Source of the DNA: Gaiellasilicea sp963763755
GTDB lineage: Bacteria; Actinomycetota; Thermoleophilia; Gaiellales; Gaiellaceae
Reading direction: 5' to 3'
Length of the DNA stretch: 64,000 nt
NCBI GenBank assembly: GCA_963763755.1
Contig: CAVXQE010000012.1
Coordinates: 806,001 to 870,000, forward strand
Shown here: piece after piece, positions 43,501 through 51,547 of the stretch
Layout of the letters: each line of letters opens with the position of its first letter
How positions within the stretch are numbered: position 1 is the stretch's first letter
The notes under the pieces: generated by a model
What the model saw: only the letters and a program-made list of their open reading frames with translations
Told to the model about the DNA's origin: nothing
Databases searched by the model: none
Made by a program: the position numbers and the translations under genes

Positions 43501-43959
43501 GACCCGGTCAGCGGCATCGCGATCTTCCCGCTGCCGCGGGAGGCGCCGGTTCTGCGCACGGGGCAACGCCTGCTCTCAGCTTCCGCCGCGGACTTCCAGG
43601 AAGCGAAGAACGTGGACTCGGTCGGGGATGAGCTTCTCCCGAACACCGCGTTCGCCTCCGGCAACATCACCGTCGTCAACGGCCCCGTGATCACCTGGGT
43701 CACACCCGAGCCGAACGAGTGCGCAGCCGCACCGGCCGACCTCCTCGTAATCGCCTCCTCGACCGTCGCCCTCCGCTCGGTGCGCTTCCTCGACGGGACC
43801 AAGCCGATCACCACGGTCAGGCGCGGCACTGCAGGCATCTACTCCGCGGCGTGGAAGCGCGGCGGCGCTGCCAAGGGACGGCACACGCTCCAGGCCATCG
43901 TCACCGACGCGAAGGGCCGCCAGGCCAAGGCCCAGCGCGTCGTGCGCGTCTGCAAGTAG
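40579..43959 (+). CDS. Large secreted subtilase (S8) with PA-type insertion
   Basis: 1126 residues, intact. Signal peptide (LAGSIALVGALTLTATSAAA), an I9-like propeptide region (ITVILTLADPPLAAYSRTLT), then the S8 domain: catalytic Asp in KIAVVDDGVDPANR, His in ASFHGTHVAGIAAGNAG and Ser in FAVFDGTSMAAPHVAGAAAL. Between His and Ser a protease-associated insert is seen (GAIALVSRGNCTFAIKAARV and GAVGIVLVDNRPGEANGVPV), as in cell-envelope proteinases. About 500 residues of beta-sandwich-like domains follow. The GTG start at 40579 is chosen for the signal peptide; the longer upstream frame is antisense to fabI. Confidence 0.93.
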   Translation: MRRLAGSIALVGALTLTATSAAALQPIQRRHGEVVIPRVRAGTITVPTAHRRGRITVILTLADPPLAAYSRTLTGTSSSSRLSTSSLASKAYVAKLQRAQRAAAATLKRAIPEATVRRNYTILLNGMAVDLPATELARAAKLSFARKLYPSYRYTLALDRSPGLIGAGGAGGIGGATGGDGVKIAVVDDGVDPANRFFAPEGFSYPAGFPKGGRKWTTPKVIVARSFVGTGADDKTRLALDPDASFHGTHVAGIAAGNAGTTAPAGADHPETPGLSGVAPRAQIGNYRVFNVPTPAGHVGNTPEIVAAFEAAVRDGMDVINFSGGGPQVDPASDAIIEAVRNVAAAGVVPVISAGNDRDDYGLGSAGSPGTAPDAISVAAVSNSHVYGPALTVTAPGAADPLTHVPFVRTGSTPPAWANADQQLVDVGTIMGTNSAPVPRDLCGPAGNLNGGTSPLPAGSLSGAIALVSRGNCTFAIKAARVRAAGAVGIVLVDNRPGEANGVPVQLAVPSGMISDFDGSALRSYLASRGGRTAIRVSRDPQELNTSRSGIVTSFSSGGLTAFGHQLKPDVGAPGAQILSATLKNFGGPFAVFDGTSMAAPHVAGAAALLLQHHPGWTAGQVKSALVSTAATAWADTARTVEAPVLTAGSGLINVVAANDPKLFTDPVSLSYADLNVTSGAASKSLLLAVADAGDGAGTWTVEVKPQANPSGVQIIVPGTLTIAPGGDLQVPVTARAAADAGLGEAYGFLLLRRGDVVRKVAYAMLVTRPGLAQAPILQLGLAQTGDTRKGVSHASAYRYPAAAFGPAANYVGTPVNEDGAEALYRIRIDEPAVNVGAAVIFSTPGSLVHPWLLGSPDENDVQGYAGTPVNVNNLTLDFPLDIGAAATVFPRTKAYYVAVDSGRDQFTGRSLGGEYLLRAWVDDVQPPVLGLITNRVAAGRPTLALRVLDLGAGVDPFSLVVGYGQALVAAAAYDPVSGIAIFPLPREAPVLRTGQRLLSASAADFQEAKNVDSVGDELLPNTAFASGNITVVNGPVITWVTPEPNECAAAPADLLVIASSTVALRSVRFLDGTKPITTVRRGTAGIYSAAWKRGGAAKGRHTLQAIVTDAKGRQAKAQRVVRVCK

Positions 43960-43964
43960 GCGCC

Positions 43965-44724
43965 GTGAAGAAGACGGCCGTCGTCACCGGCGCGTCGAGC
44001 GGCATCGGAGAGGCAACCGCGCGCGAGCTCGTGGCGCGTGGCTGGTATTGCGTGCTCGTCGCCCGGCGGCAGGAGCGACTCGAGCCGCTCGCGTTCGAGC
44101 TCGGCGGCGAGTTCGAGCTCTGCGACGTCTCCGATCGGGAGCAAGTCGACCGAGCCGCAGCGGCCATCCTGGAGCGTCATCCGCGAATCGACCTGCTCGT
44201 GAACAACGCGGGTATCCCCGGGCGTGGCAGCTTCTTCTCCCTCGACCCGGAGCGGATCGAGGCCGTGATGCGCACGAACTATCTCGGCGGCGTCTGGTGC
44301 GTCCGGGCGTTCGATCCCGGGCTGCAAGACGGGCTGCCACGTCGTCAACGTCGTCTCCGTCGCCGGGGTGGTGGCATTCGCGCCGGCGGGACCGTACGCG
44401 TCCTCGAAGCACGCACAACTCGCGTTCTCCCGCTCGCTCACCGGGCTGCTCGGCTCGCGCGGGGTCCGAGTGCACACCATCCTTCCAGGCTTCGTCGAGA
44501 CCGAAGGGTTCCCGCAGCGCTCGGTGCTCAAGAGCGCGTTCTTCCGGCGGGCGATCATCAAGCCCGAGCTGGTCGCGGAGCGAATCGTGAACGCCGTGGA
44601 GTCCGGGAAGCGCGAGCTCTTCGTCCCGCGGTGGTACCGCGTCTTCGCACTCATGCAGGCGCTCCTACCCGGGCTCTCCGCCCGCCGCGTCGCACGCTCG
44701 GGCTACAAGCGGCCCAATCCCTAA
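43965..44724 (+). CDS. Short-chain dehydrogenase/reductase (one frame change)
   Basis: Classical SDR. TGASSGIGEATARELVARGW is the NAD(P)-binding loop, LLVNNAGIPGRGSF the NNAG motif, the catalytic Ser is in VNVVSVAGVVAF and Tyr/Lys in GPYASSKHAQLAFS. The C-terminal part (GYKRPNP end) has an amphipathic stretch that may touch membranes. A frame change near 44325 splits it. GTG 43965 follows the subtilase stop by 5 bp, so they may be co-transcribed. Substrate unknown. Confidence 0.9.
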
Positions 44725-45740
44725 CTGTCGACGACCGAGCGGCGCGTGCGGAGTGGGTCGTTCCTGATTCCCGTCACGATCTCGTACGCGATCGTGTCGG
44801 CCACGAGCGCGTGGGCTTCGGCCATGACGCCGTGACCGAGCAGCGTCACGGGTGCACCAACCGGTAGCTGCCGGTCGAGCTCGACCGCGAACGCGTCCAT
44901 CGAGATCGTCCCCACCACCGGGCGCAACTCGCCCGCGACCCGCACCTCGGTCCCGGTCAGCGCGCGACGGAAGCCGTCCGCGTACCCAACCGGCACGATC
45001 CCGATCCACGTCGGCTGTCGCGCGATCCAGCGGCGGCCGTAGCCGGTCGACTCGCCCTGCTGCAGGAGCTTGACCTGGGCGAGCTCGGAGTCCCAGCGAA
45101 GCGCGGGCTCCAGCCCGTCCTCCGCCGGGTCGGTTCCCCAGGGAGAGATGCCGTAGAGCGCGATCCCGCAGCGCGCCGCATCGAAGCGGGCTGATGGATA
45201 CGCGAGCGCCCCGGCGCTGTTGGCGATGTGGCGCGTCAGGTGTGGGTAGAGCTCCGTCGCGGCTCTGAAGCGCTCGACCTGCAGTTCGGTGAACTCGGTG
45301 TCGAAATCCGCAGAGGCGAAGTGGCTCATCAGCCCGACGACCTCGCGGCCGGGCACATCCAGCTCGGAGATCCCCCAACGGCCCATGCCGGTGTCGAGCT
45401 TGACGTGGACTCGCACGCCCTCGGGAATCTCGCCGTCGGCGATCACGAGCTCGAGGCCCGCGTCGCGCGCGTCGGCGATCTCGCGGCTCGTGGCCGGCCC
45501 GAGCACCAGCACGCGGACGGAGCCGAGTGCCTGCCGGAGAGCGAGCCCTTCCGGAACGGTCGCCACGCAGAGCGCGGTCGCGCCCGCCCCGAGCGCAGCG
45601 CTGCCGACGTCCGCGGCGCCGTGGCCGTAACCGTCCGCCTTGACCACCGCCCACAGCTGGGCACCCTCGAGCACGCGCAGGAGCGTGCGCGCGTTGCGCC
45701 GAATCGCGCCGAGATCGATCGTGAGCTCAGAACGGGCCAT
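44721..45740 (-). CDS. alr: Alanine racemase
   Basis: PLP enzyme making D-alanine for peptidoglycan. 339 residues, intact. The PLP Lys is in LWAVVKADGYGHGAADVGSA. The second catalytic base Tyr lies in ARCGIALYGISPW, and RWDSELAQVKLLQQGESTGY with the later VGTISMDAFAVEL are family signatures. First gene upstream is nnr on the same strand after a 41-bp gap. The stop overlaps the SDR stop by 2 nt tail to tail. Confidence 0.96.
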   Translation of the reverse strand: MARSELTIDLGAIRRNARTLLRVLEGAQLWAVVKADGYGHGAADVGSAALGAGATALCVATVPEGLALRQALGSVRVLVLGPATSREIADARDAGLELVIADGEIPEGVRVHVKLDTGMGRWGISELDVPGREVVGLMSHFASADFDTEFTELQVERFRAATELYPHLTRHIANSAGALAYPSARFDAARCGIALYGISPWGTDPAEDGLEPALRWDSELAQVKLLQQGESTGYGRRWIARQPTWIGIVPVGYADGFRRALTGTEVRVAGELRPVVGTISMDAFAVELDRQLPVGAPVTLLGHGVMAEAHALVADTIAYEIVTGIRNDPLRTRRSVVDS

Positions 45741-45781
45741 GGCCTCTAACGTACTCGCGCGCCTCGTCGGAGGCCGCCCAC

Positions 45782-47119
45782 TTACGAGAGCACGGACGGA
45801 AGCGCCGCGATCACGTCGCTCGCGATCAGGCCCGCCTGGCGGCCGGCGGCGCGCGCGGCGAGCCCGTGGGCGGTCGCGGCGGCGGCGGCGGCGAAGCGCG
45901 GCTCGACACCCTTGGCCAGGAACGCGGCGAGGATGCCGGTGAGGACGTCGCCCGTACCTGCGGTCGCGAGCCCGGGCGCATCGACGACGCAGACGAGCGC
46001 TCCCTCGCCGGGCTCAGCGATGATCGTGTCTGCTCCTTTCAGCAGGCAGATGCACCCGAAGCGCTCGGCACCGCGGGTCGCCGCCTCCAGCCGGTGCGCA
46101 TTCACCCACTCGGACTCCTCTCCGAGCAGCCGCGCCAGCTCACCCGCATGAGGCGTCAGCACCGCCCGGGTGCCCCAGTCGCCGGGCTCGAGGTCGTGCA
46201 ACGCGTCGGCGTCGAGCACGAGCGGTACCTCACCGGCGGCGAGCAGCTCGTCGCGCAGGCTCAGCGCCTCCGGGGTGCGTCCGAGCCCCGGGCCGATGGC
46301 GATCGCGCCCGCCTTTGCGGAGGCACCGAGCGCGTCGGCCCACGTCACTTTCACGGGCTCCAGCAGCCGCACCTCGACCACCGTGAGCGACGGCTCGGGC
46401 ACGGCGACCGTCACGTAGCCGGCATCGGCGCGAAAGGCCGCCGCCGCCGAGAGGCAGATCGCGCCCGTCAGGCCGGGAGCGCCGCCGACGAGCAGCACCG
46501 AGCCCGCGCTGTACTTGTTGTCCTCCGGACGCTTGCGCGGCACCAGTGAAAGGACTTCGGGCGTCACCAGTCTGAGGTCGGTCGGAGTGTGCTCGAGCCC
46601 GATGTCGGCGACGACGGCCTCGCCGGTGTGGAAGCGTCCGGGCGAGATCGCGAGCCCGGCCTTGAGCCCGTGGAACGTCACGGTGACGGTCGCTCGGACT
46701 GCGTCGCCCGCGACCTCACCGGTCGACGCGTCGACGCCCGAGGGCACGTCGACCGAGACCACCGGTGCCGCTGCGGCGTTGATCCGCTGGATCGTCGCCG
46801 CCGCCTCGGCGCGCGGCTCGCCGTGGAAGCCCGTGCCGAACAGCGCATCGATGATCACGTCGGCCTGCTCGACGGCAGTCGTCTCGACGGCGTCGAGACC
46901 CTCGTCCCGCAGGATCCTCGCTGCGATCCGTCCGTCACCCCCGTTCGCACCGCCACCGCAGACGACGGCGACCCGATGCGCATTGGGGAACAGCTGCAGC
47001 ACCTCTCGGGCGACTGCGGCACCGGCCCGCTCCATCAGCTCGGGCGCGGTCTCCGGGTAGCCGGGGTACCGCTCCTCCGCCGCCCGCATCTCGGCGGCCG
47101 TGTAGAGAGGCTCAAGCAT
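45782..47119 (-). CDS. nnr: Bifunctional NAD(P)H-hydrate epimerase / dehydratase
   Basis: Repairs damaged NAD(P)H hydrates. The N-terminal YjeF_N epimerase domain has ELMERAGAAVAREVL and VVCGGGANGGDGRIAARILR. The C-terminal ribokinase-like dehydratase domain has SAGSVLLVGGAPGLTGAICL, LTPHAGELARLLG and the ATP site DAPGLATAGTGDVLTGILAA. 445 residues from ATG 47119, which overlaps the acpS stop by 8 nt. Part of the HAD-acpS-nnr-alr run. Confidence 0.94.
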   Translation of the reverse strand: MLEPLYTAAEMRAAEERYPGYPETAPELMERAGAAVAREVLQLFPNAHRVAVVCGGGANGGDGRIAARILRDEGLDAVETTAVEQADVIIDALFGTGFHGEPRAEAAATIQRINAAAAPVVSVDVPSGVDASTGEVAGDAVRATVTVTFHGLKAGLAISPGRFHTGEAVVADIGLEHTPTDLRLVTPEVLSLVPRKRPEDNKYSAGSVLLVGGAPGLTGAICLSAAAAFRADAGYVTVAVPEPSLTVVEVRLLEPVKVTWADALGASAKAGAIAIGPGLGRTPEALSLRDELLAAGEVPLVLDADALHDLEPGDWGTRAVLTPHAGELARLLGEESEWVNAHRLEAATRGAERFGCICLLKGADTIIAEPGEGALVCVVDAPGLATAGTGDVLTGILAAFLAKGVEPRFAAAAAATAHGLAARAAGRQAGLIASDVIAALPSVLS

Positions 47120-47480
47120 CAGTGACGACTGCCACTGCGGAAGCAAGCTCCCGCGAATGGGTCATCGACAGGTCGATCGCGCCCGCCCCCACCCGCTCGG
47201 CCCACGCGGCGACGTTGCCCGAGAGCCGCACGGACGGTTTCGGCCGGCCGGCGATCTCGATGTCCTTCCAGGCGAACGCCCGGGCGACACCGAAGCCGAG
47301 CGCCTTCCCGACGGCCTCCTTGCCGGCGAAACGGCCGGCGTAGCTCTCGGCGGGGTTCTTTCGCGAGTCGCAGTAGGCCTGCTCGGCCGGCGTGAAGCAG
47401 CGATCCTTGAAGCCGGCGTACCTGTCGAGCGACCGGCGCACACGCTCGATCTCGATCAGGTCGACTCCGACCCGCGTCAC
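47112..47480 (-). CDS. acpS: Holo-[acyl-carrier-protein] synthase
   Basis: Transfers 4'-phosphopantetheine from CoA to ACP. 122 residues from GTG 47480. Mg-binding Asp in GVDLIEIERVRRSL and the signature YAGRFAGKEAVGKALGFGV. C-terminal ITDLSMTHSRELASAVAVV-like strand. The start overlaps the HAD gene's stop as GTGA. Chemically linked to fabI. Confidence 0.95.
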   Translation of the reverse strand: MTRVGVDLIEIERVRRSLDRYAGFKDRCFTPAEQAYCDSRKNPAESYAGRFAGKEAVGKALGFGVARAFAWKDIEIAGRPKPSVRLSGNVAAWAERVGAGAIDLSMTHSRELASAVAVVTDA

Positions 47481-48253
47481 AGCGCGCGGGTGATCCAGTC
47501 GGGCACGTTCGCGATCGAGCTCAGCACAGCGTCGGGAACGGTGCTGGAGCGCTCGAGCGCCTCGGGGCGGAACTTGCCCGTCCGGACGAGCAGCGTCTTC
47601 ATCCCGAAGAGCTGCGCTCCGCGCACGTCCTGGTCGAGATCGTCCGTCACCATCCACGTCAGCTCCGGCTCCGCGTCGAGCGCCGCGAGCGCGGCTGCAA
47701 AGGCTGACGCGCTCGGCTTGCCGATCACGGTGGCGTCGACGCCCGTCGCGTATTCGAGCGCCGCGACGAATGCGCCGCCGTCGAGCACCGGCCCTCGCTC
47801 GGTCTGCCACCACGGATTCTTGTGCAGGCAGAAGAGGTCGGCGCCGGCCTCGATCTCGGAGAAGGCGCGGGCGAGATTCATGTGGCTGAAGACCTGATTC
47901 GGCTCCGTCGTCTCGTCGCAGCCGCCGACGAGGACGGCGTCGGCACCCTCGCCGACGAGCTCGATTCCGGCGAGGTCGGGGACGATTGCGGACATCACGA
48001 GTGCGTAGACGCGGCGCCCCCCGAGCTCCAGCGCTGCGGCCGTCGGCGTCGTCTGCAGCTCGTCGTCCTCGAGCTCGAGCCCCATCGCGCGCAGCTCCTC
48101 GACCAGGGTCGCGCGCGAGCGCGTCGTGTTGTTGGTGACGAACCGCAGCCGGTGCCCATCCGCGCGCAGGCGCACGATTGCCTCGATCGCGCCGGGGATG
48201 GGCTCGCCGGAGACATGGAGGACGCCGTCGACGTCGAGCAGAATGGCGGCCAT
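47477..48253 (-). CDS. HAD-IIA family phosphatase (NagD/LHPP-like)
   Basis: 258-residue HAD phosphatase with a C2 cap. Motif I LLDVDGVLHVSGEPI, motif II FVTNNTTRSRATL, motif III Lys in VIGKPSASAF, and motif IV Asp in TWMVTDDLDQDVRGAQLFGM. In motif IV the usual GDRxxTD is changed to TDDLDQD. Substrates of such enzymes are sugar or nucleotide phosphates; not assignable. It heads the HAD-acpS-nnr-alr run and is divergent from arfB. Confidence 0.88.
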   Translation of the reverse strand: MAAILLDVDGVLHVSGEPIPGAIEAIVRLRADGHRLRFVTNNTTRSRATLVEELRAMGLELEDDELQTTPTAAALELGGRRVYALVMSAIVPDLAGIELVGEGADAVLVGGCDETTEPNQVFSHMNLARAFSEIEAGADLFCLHKNPWWQTERGPVLDGGAFVAALEYATGVDATVIGKPSASAFAAALAALDAEPELTWMVTDDLDQDVRGAQLFGMKTLLVRTGKFRPEALERSSTVPDAVLSSIANVPDWITRAL

Positions 48254-48266
48254 GCCCGGTGAGTCT

Positions 48267-48662
48267 ATGCGCGTGACGCGCTCGGTCGTACTACCCGTCT
48301 CGGAGATCGAGCTCCGTTTCTCGCGCTCGAGCGGTCCGGGCGGCCAGCACGCGAACACGTCCGAGACACGAGTGGAGGCGATCCTCGACGTCGAGTCTTC
48401 GTCGGCTCTTTCGGATGCGCAGAAACGCCGCGTCCTCGCCAAGGCCGGACCGACGCTTCGCGCGATCGCCCAGGACGAGCGCAGCCAGTTGCGGAACCGC
48501 GAGCTGGCGATCGAGCGGCTCGTCGAGCAGCTGCGGCAGGCCCTGAAGGTGGAGCGTCGACGCGTCGCAACGAAGCCGACAAAGGCCTCGCGTGAACGGC
48601 GCCTCGAGACGAAGAAGCGGCGCTCGCAGACGAAGAAGCTGCGGCGGCCGCCGGGGGACTAG
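48267..48662 (+). CDS. arfB: ArfB-type peptide-release-factor-like protein
   Basis: 131-residue peptidyl-tRNA hydrolase that rescues ribosomes on truncated mRNA. The GGQ catalytic loop is SRSSGPGGQHANTSETRVE at residues 19-37. The C-terminus is very basic (TKASRERRLETKKRRSQTKK), as needed to enter the empty mRNA channel. ATG 48267. No stop-codon recognition domain, unlike RF1/RF2. Confidence 0.92.
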   Translation: MRVTRSVVLPVSEIELRFSRSSGPGGQHANTSETRVEAILDVESSSALSDAQKRRVLAKAGPTLRAIAQDERSQLRNRELAIERLVEQLRQALKVERRRVATKPTKASRERRLETKKRRSQTKKLRRPPGD

Positions 48663-48663
48663 C

Positions 48664-49605
48664 TCAGCGGGGCACGGCGTAGAGATTGCCGCCGGTGTTG
48701 TCCGAGAAGAGGACACCGTGCCCGTACGGGACAAGGCCGTGCACATCGATGCGCCGGGAGGTCCGCAAGGGCGTGGTCACCTTCCCCGTCGCTGCGTCGA
48801 CGCGGCGGAGCCAGGTCATGGTGGGAAAGCCTCGACGATCGGCGGCCGCTGCGCGCGCGGGCACCCAAAGGGCACCGGCGGCGGCGACGACGTCGATTCC
48901 GCCCACGCCGATCTCGATCGTCGCCTGAACAGCCCCGGTTTCCGGATCGAGCTGAAGCAGGTCTGTGCCGCGGCCGGTCACCCAGAGCGACCCTGCCGCC
49001 CACGCGATCCGCTCGGGCGCGTCGCCGGGAACGGTGGTGAGGCGGCGGGGCCGGTTCGTCGCGGCGTCGATCTGAACGAGGCCGCGATCGCGGTGGTTGA
49101 TCACCCAGACGCGCTCGCCGCGGAAGACGAGGTCGGCGGCTCCGTCGCCCACGGGAATTCTCTGCGTCACCCTGCGCGCGACTGGATCGATGCGGAGGAC
49201 CTCACCGGTCTGGTCGTCGACCGACCAGAGCGAGCCGGCTCCGGCCCAGAGGTTGTACGGCGCAGACGCCCCCGTCTGCAGGCGCGCGGTGATCCGAGCG
49301 GTCTTCGGATCGATCCTGGAGACCGTGCCGCCCGTGTCGAGGGCCCAGACGGCGCCGAACGCCGACAGGACGGCGATGGGCTGGCCCGAAGCCGGGATCG
49401 AGCGGCTTGCCCCGGGCTGCAGCGGAACACGCATGACTCGCTGCTGCTCCTTGCACGCGACCCACGCAAACCCCGGCGTGAGGGCGAGCGTCTGTGTCGG
49501 CCAGTACGGCCCAGCGCCGGCACACGACCGGATCGCCTTCGCTCCCGGAAGCGCGGGAGCCGGCGCGGCGACGACGAGCGCGAGAACCGCAAGTGCGAGT
49601 CTCAT
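48664..49605 (-). CDS. Secreted Vgb-like beta-propeller protein
   Basis: 313 residues, intact, with signal peptide (MRLALAVLALVVAAPAPALP). At least six blade repeats: FAWVACKEQQRVMRVPLQPG, GAVWALDTGGTVSRIDPKTA, GSLWSVDDQTGEVLRIDPVA, ERVWVINHRDRGLVQIDAAT, GSLWVTGRGTDLLQLDPETG and GALWVPARAAAADRRGFPTM. The pattern is that of virginiamycin-B-lyase-like propellers, but catalysis is not implied. It has a near-perfect promoter that leaves almost no leader. Confidence 0.8.
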   Translation of the reverse strand: MRLALAVLALVVAAPAPALPGAKAIRSCAGAGPYWPTQTLALTPGFAWVACKEQQRVMRVPLQPGASRSIPASGQPIAVLSAFGAVWALDTGGTVSRIDPKTARITARLQTGASAPYNLWAGAGSLWSVDDQTGEVLRIDPVARRVTQRIPVGDGAADLVFRGERVWVINHRDRGLVQIDAATNRPRRLTTVPGDAPERIAWAAGSLWVTGRGTDLLQLDPETGAVQATIEIGVGGIDVVAAAGALWVPARAAAADRRGFPTMTWLRRVDAATGKVTTPLRTSRRIDVHGLVPYGHGVLFSDNTGGNLYAVPR

Positions 49606-49613
49606 CAAACCTG

Positions 49614-49642
49614 AATATACCGCGATTTCCGCGCTATGTCAA
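49614..49642 (-). promoter_or_regulatory. Consensus sigma-70-type promoter, nearly leaderless
   Basis: On the minus strand TTGACA (49637-49642), a 17-nt spacer and TATATT (49614-49619). The ATG of the propeller gene comes 8 nt after the -10 box, so the transcript would start at or very near the ATG. The spacer holds cgcg-gaaat-cgcg, a symmetric site. The -35 overlaps the stop codon of the upstream marR-type gene. Confidence 0.65.
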
Positions 49643-50085
49643 TCGGCGAGAGTTGCCCGACCTGCCCGTACGAGCCGCTCGAGCGGGAGACGGTACTCCT
49701 CGAGGTCGCCCTCGAGATGCTCTTCGAGCGCGCGCTCCGCGTTCACCACCGTGGGCCGAGCGTTGTCGAGGAGCTCCCAGCCGACGTCTGTGACCTCCAG
49801 TCGGTGCGATCGGCGGTCCTCGTCGTTCGGGATCCTTCGCACGAGCTCTGCCGCGAGCAGGGGCTGCATCCGCTCGCGCAGCGTCGATGAGCGCAGGCCG
49901 GTCTCACGCTCGAGCTCGCTCGGCGTCAGCGGCCCGCGCAGCGCGACGTGCCAGAGAAGGATCTGGGCGGGTGCCTTCAGACCGAGCCGCTCGGCCTCTC
50001 TCGTGATCAGCTCGTTCACGAGCTGCCCCGCGACGTAGAGGTCGAAGAGGACGCTGGTGCGCTTGGCCGTCACGTGCGCGATCAT
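49639..50085 (-). CDS. MarR-family transcriptional regulator
   Basis: 148-residue winged-helix regulator. Dimer helices at both ends; the core reads PAQILLWHVALRGPLTPSEL and ERETGLRSSTLRERMQPLLA (recognition helix). The wing is VRRIPNDEDRRSHRLEVTDV. It is divergent from the formate dehydrogenase genes by 8 bp, so it may control them, and it lies upstream of the propeller gene with its own promoter. Confidence 0.9.
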   Translation of the reverse strand: MIAHVTAKRTSVLFDLYVAGQLVNELITREAERLGLKAPAQILLWHVALRGPLTPSELERETGLRSSTLRERMQPLLAAELVRRIPNDEDRRSHRLEVTDVGWELLDNARPTVVNAERALEEHLEGDLEEYRLPLERLVRAGRATLAD

Positions 50086-50093
50086 AGGACGAC

Positions 50094-51547
50094 GTGGACG
50101 TCCTCCATCTCGCCTCTCTGCTCGAGGAGCTGCCCCCCGAGCGCACCCGGCTGCTCGACAACCTCGGCCGTGTGCGCCGCGAGGTCGGGCCGATCACGCC
50201 CGAGCTCTCCGACGCGCTCGCCGACCGGATGAACCTGCGCCACGGCGACGTGCACGAGGTCGTCTCGTTCTACTCCTTCCTGCAGGTTCCCATCGACGCG
50301 GTGCGTGTGTGCACCGGTCCGGTGTGCGACTGCGCAGGGTCGCGCAAGCTGCTCACGGAGGGCGCGATCGAGGTCCCCTGCCTCGGGCACTGCGACCTGG
50401 CGCCCGTGGTCCTGCACGGCGACGACGTCGTCGGCGGTGTCACGCACTCGACCAACGGCTTCCTGCTCGAGCCCGACGACATCCAGGCGCCGGCGGAGCT
50501 GACCCCGGAGGACGTGCTCGAGCGTCTCCGAGGCCTCCGGCCTGACCGGTATGGGAGGCGCGGGCTTTCCCGACGTGGCGGAAGTGGGACGCCGTGCGGA
50601 GCGAGCCCGGCCCGCGCGTCGTGATCGTGAACGCCGACGAGGGAGAGCCCGGCACGATCAAGGATCGCTACGTGATGGAGCTGCGGCCGCAGCTGATGCT
50701 CGAAGGCCTCGTCGCGGCGATGCGCTTCTGCGAGACGGATCAGGCCTACATCTACCTCCGCGAGGAGTACGGCACCGCACGCGCGCGCCTGCAGGAGGCG
50801 ATCTCGGCGCGCGGCATCCCGGTGGAGCTCGTCGTCGGTGCCGGCGCGTACATCTGCGGCGAGGAGACGGCGATGCTCGAGTCGATGGAGGGACGCCGCG
50901 GCATGCCTCGCCTGAAGCCGCCGTTCCCGAGCCAGTCCGGCTACCTCGGACGGCCGACGCTGATCAACAACGTCGAGACACTGGCCCACGTCGCGCTCAT
51001 CCTCCGTGGCGGCTGGCAGCCGGCCCGCCTCTGGTCGGTGACGGGCGCGGTCGCGAAGCCAGGCTGCTACGAGGCGCCTCTCGATGTCACGCTCCAAGCC
51101 CTGATCGACGATTACGCCGGCGGCCTGACCGCCGAGCCGAGCGCGATCGTGCCCGGCGGTGCCGCGAGCGGCGTCCTCCCTCCGGCCGCACTCGACGTGC
51201 CGCTCACGCGCGAGGCGCTCGCCGAGTGGGGTTGCGGCGTCGGGTCGGCCGGCGTGCAGGTTTTCCCGAGCTCGTACTCCCCGCTCCGTCTCCTCGCGGA
51301 GACGCTGCGCTTCTTCGCCGAGGAGTCGTGCCAGAAGTGCACCCCGTGCCGGATCGGGAATCGCGCCCTCCACCACGTCTGTGAGGAGCTCGAGCACGGG
51401 CGCTCGCCGATGGCGCGGCACCAGGTCGACGAGTGGCTGGAGGCGATGGCCGTGACCTCGATCTGCGGCCTCGGACAGGGGGCGCCGATCCCGGTCCGGA
51501 GCGCCTTCGCACACTGGCCCGAGCTGTTCGAGAAGATGCCCGCATGA
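50094..51547 (+). CDS. Fused NuoE/NuoF-type subunit of NAD-linked formate dehydrogenase (two frame changes)
   Basis: Diaphorase part passing electrons between FeS centres and NAD via FMN. The N-terminal 2Fe-2S thioredoxin-like domain has VRVCTGPVCDCAGSRKLLTE and PCLGHCDLAP. Then the NuoF domain: GLTGMGGAGFP, VVIVNADEGEPGTIKDRYVM, VVGAGAYICGEETAMLESME (FMN/NAD site) and the 4Fe-4S site EESCQKCTPCRIGN. Frame changes near 50535 and 50573; the second is one extra G that restores FPTWRKW. No separate start exists at the join, so the two domains are one polypeptide. The stop overlaps fdhA as ATGA. Confidence 0.88.
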
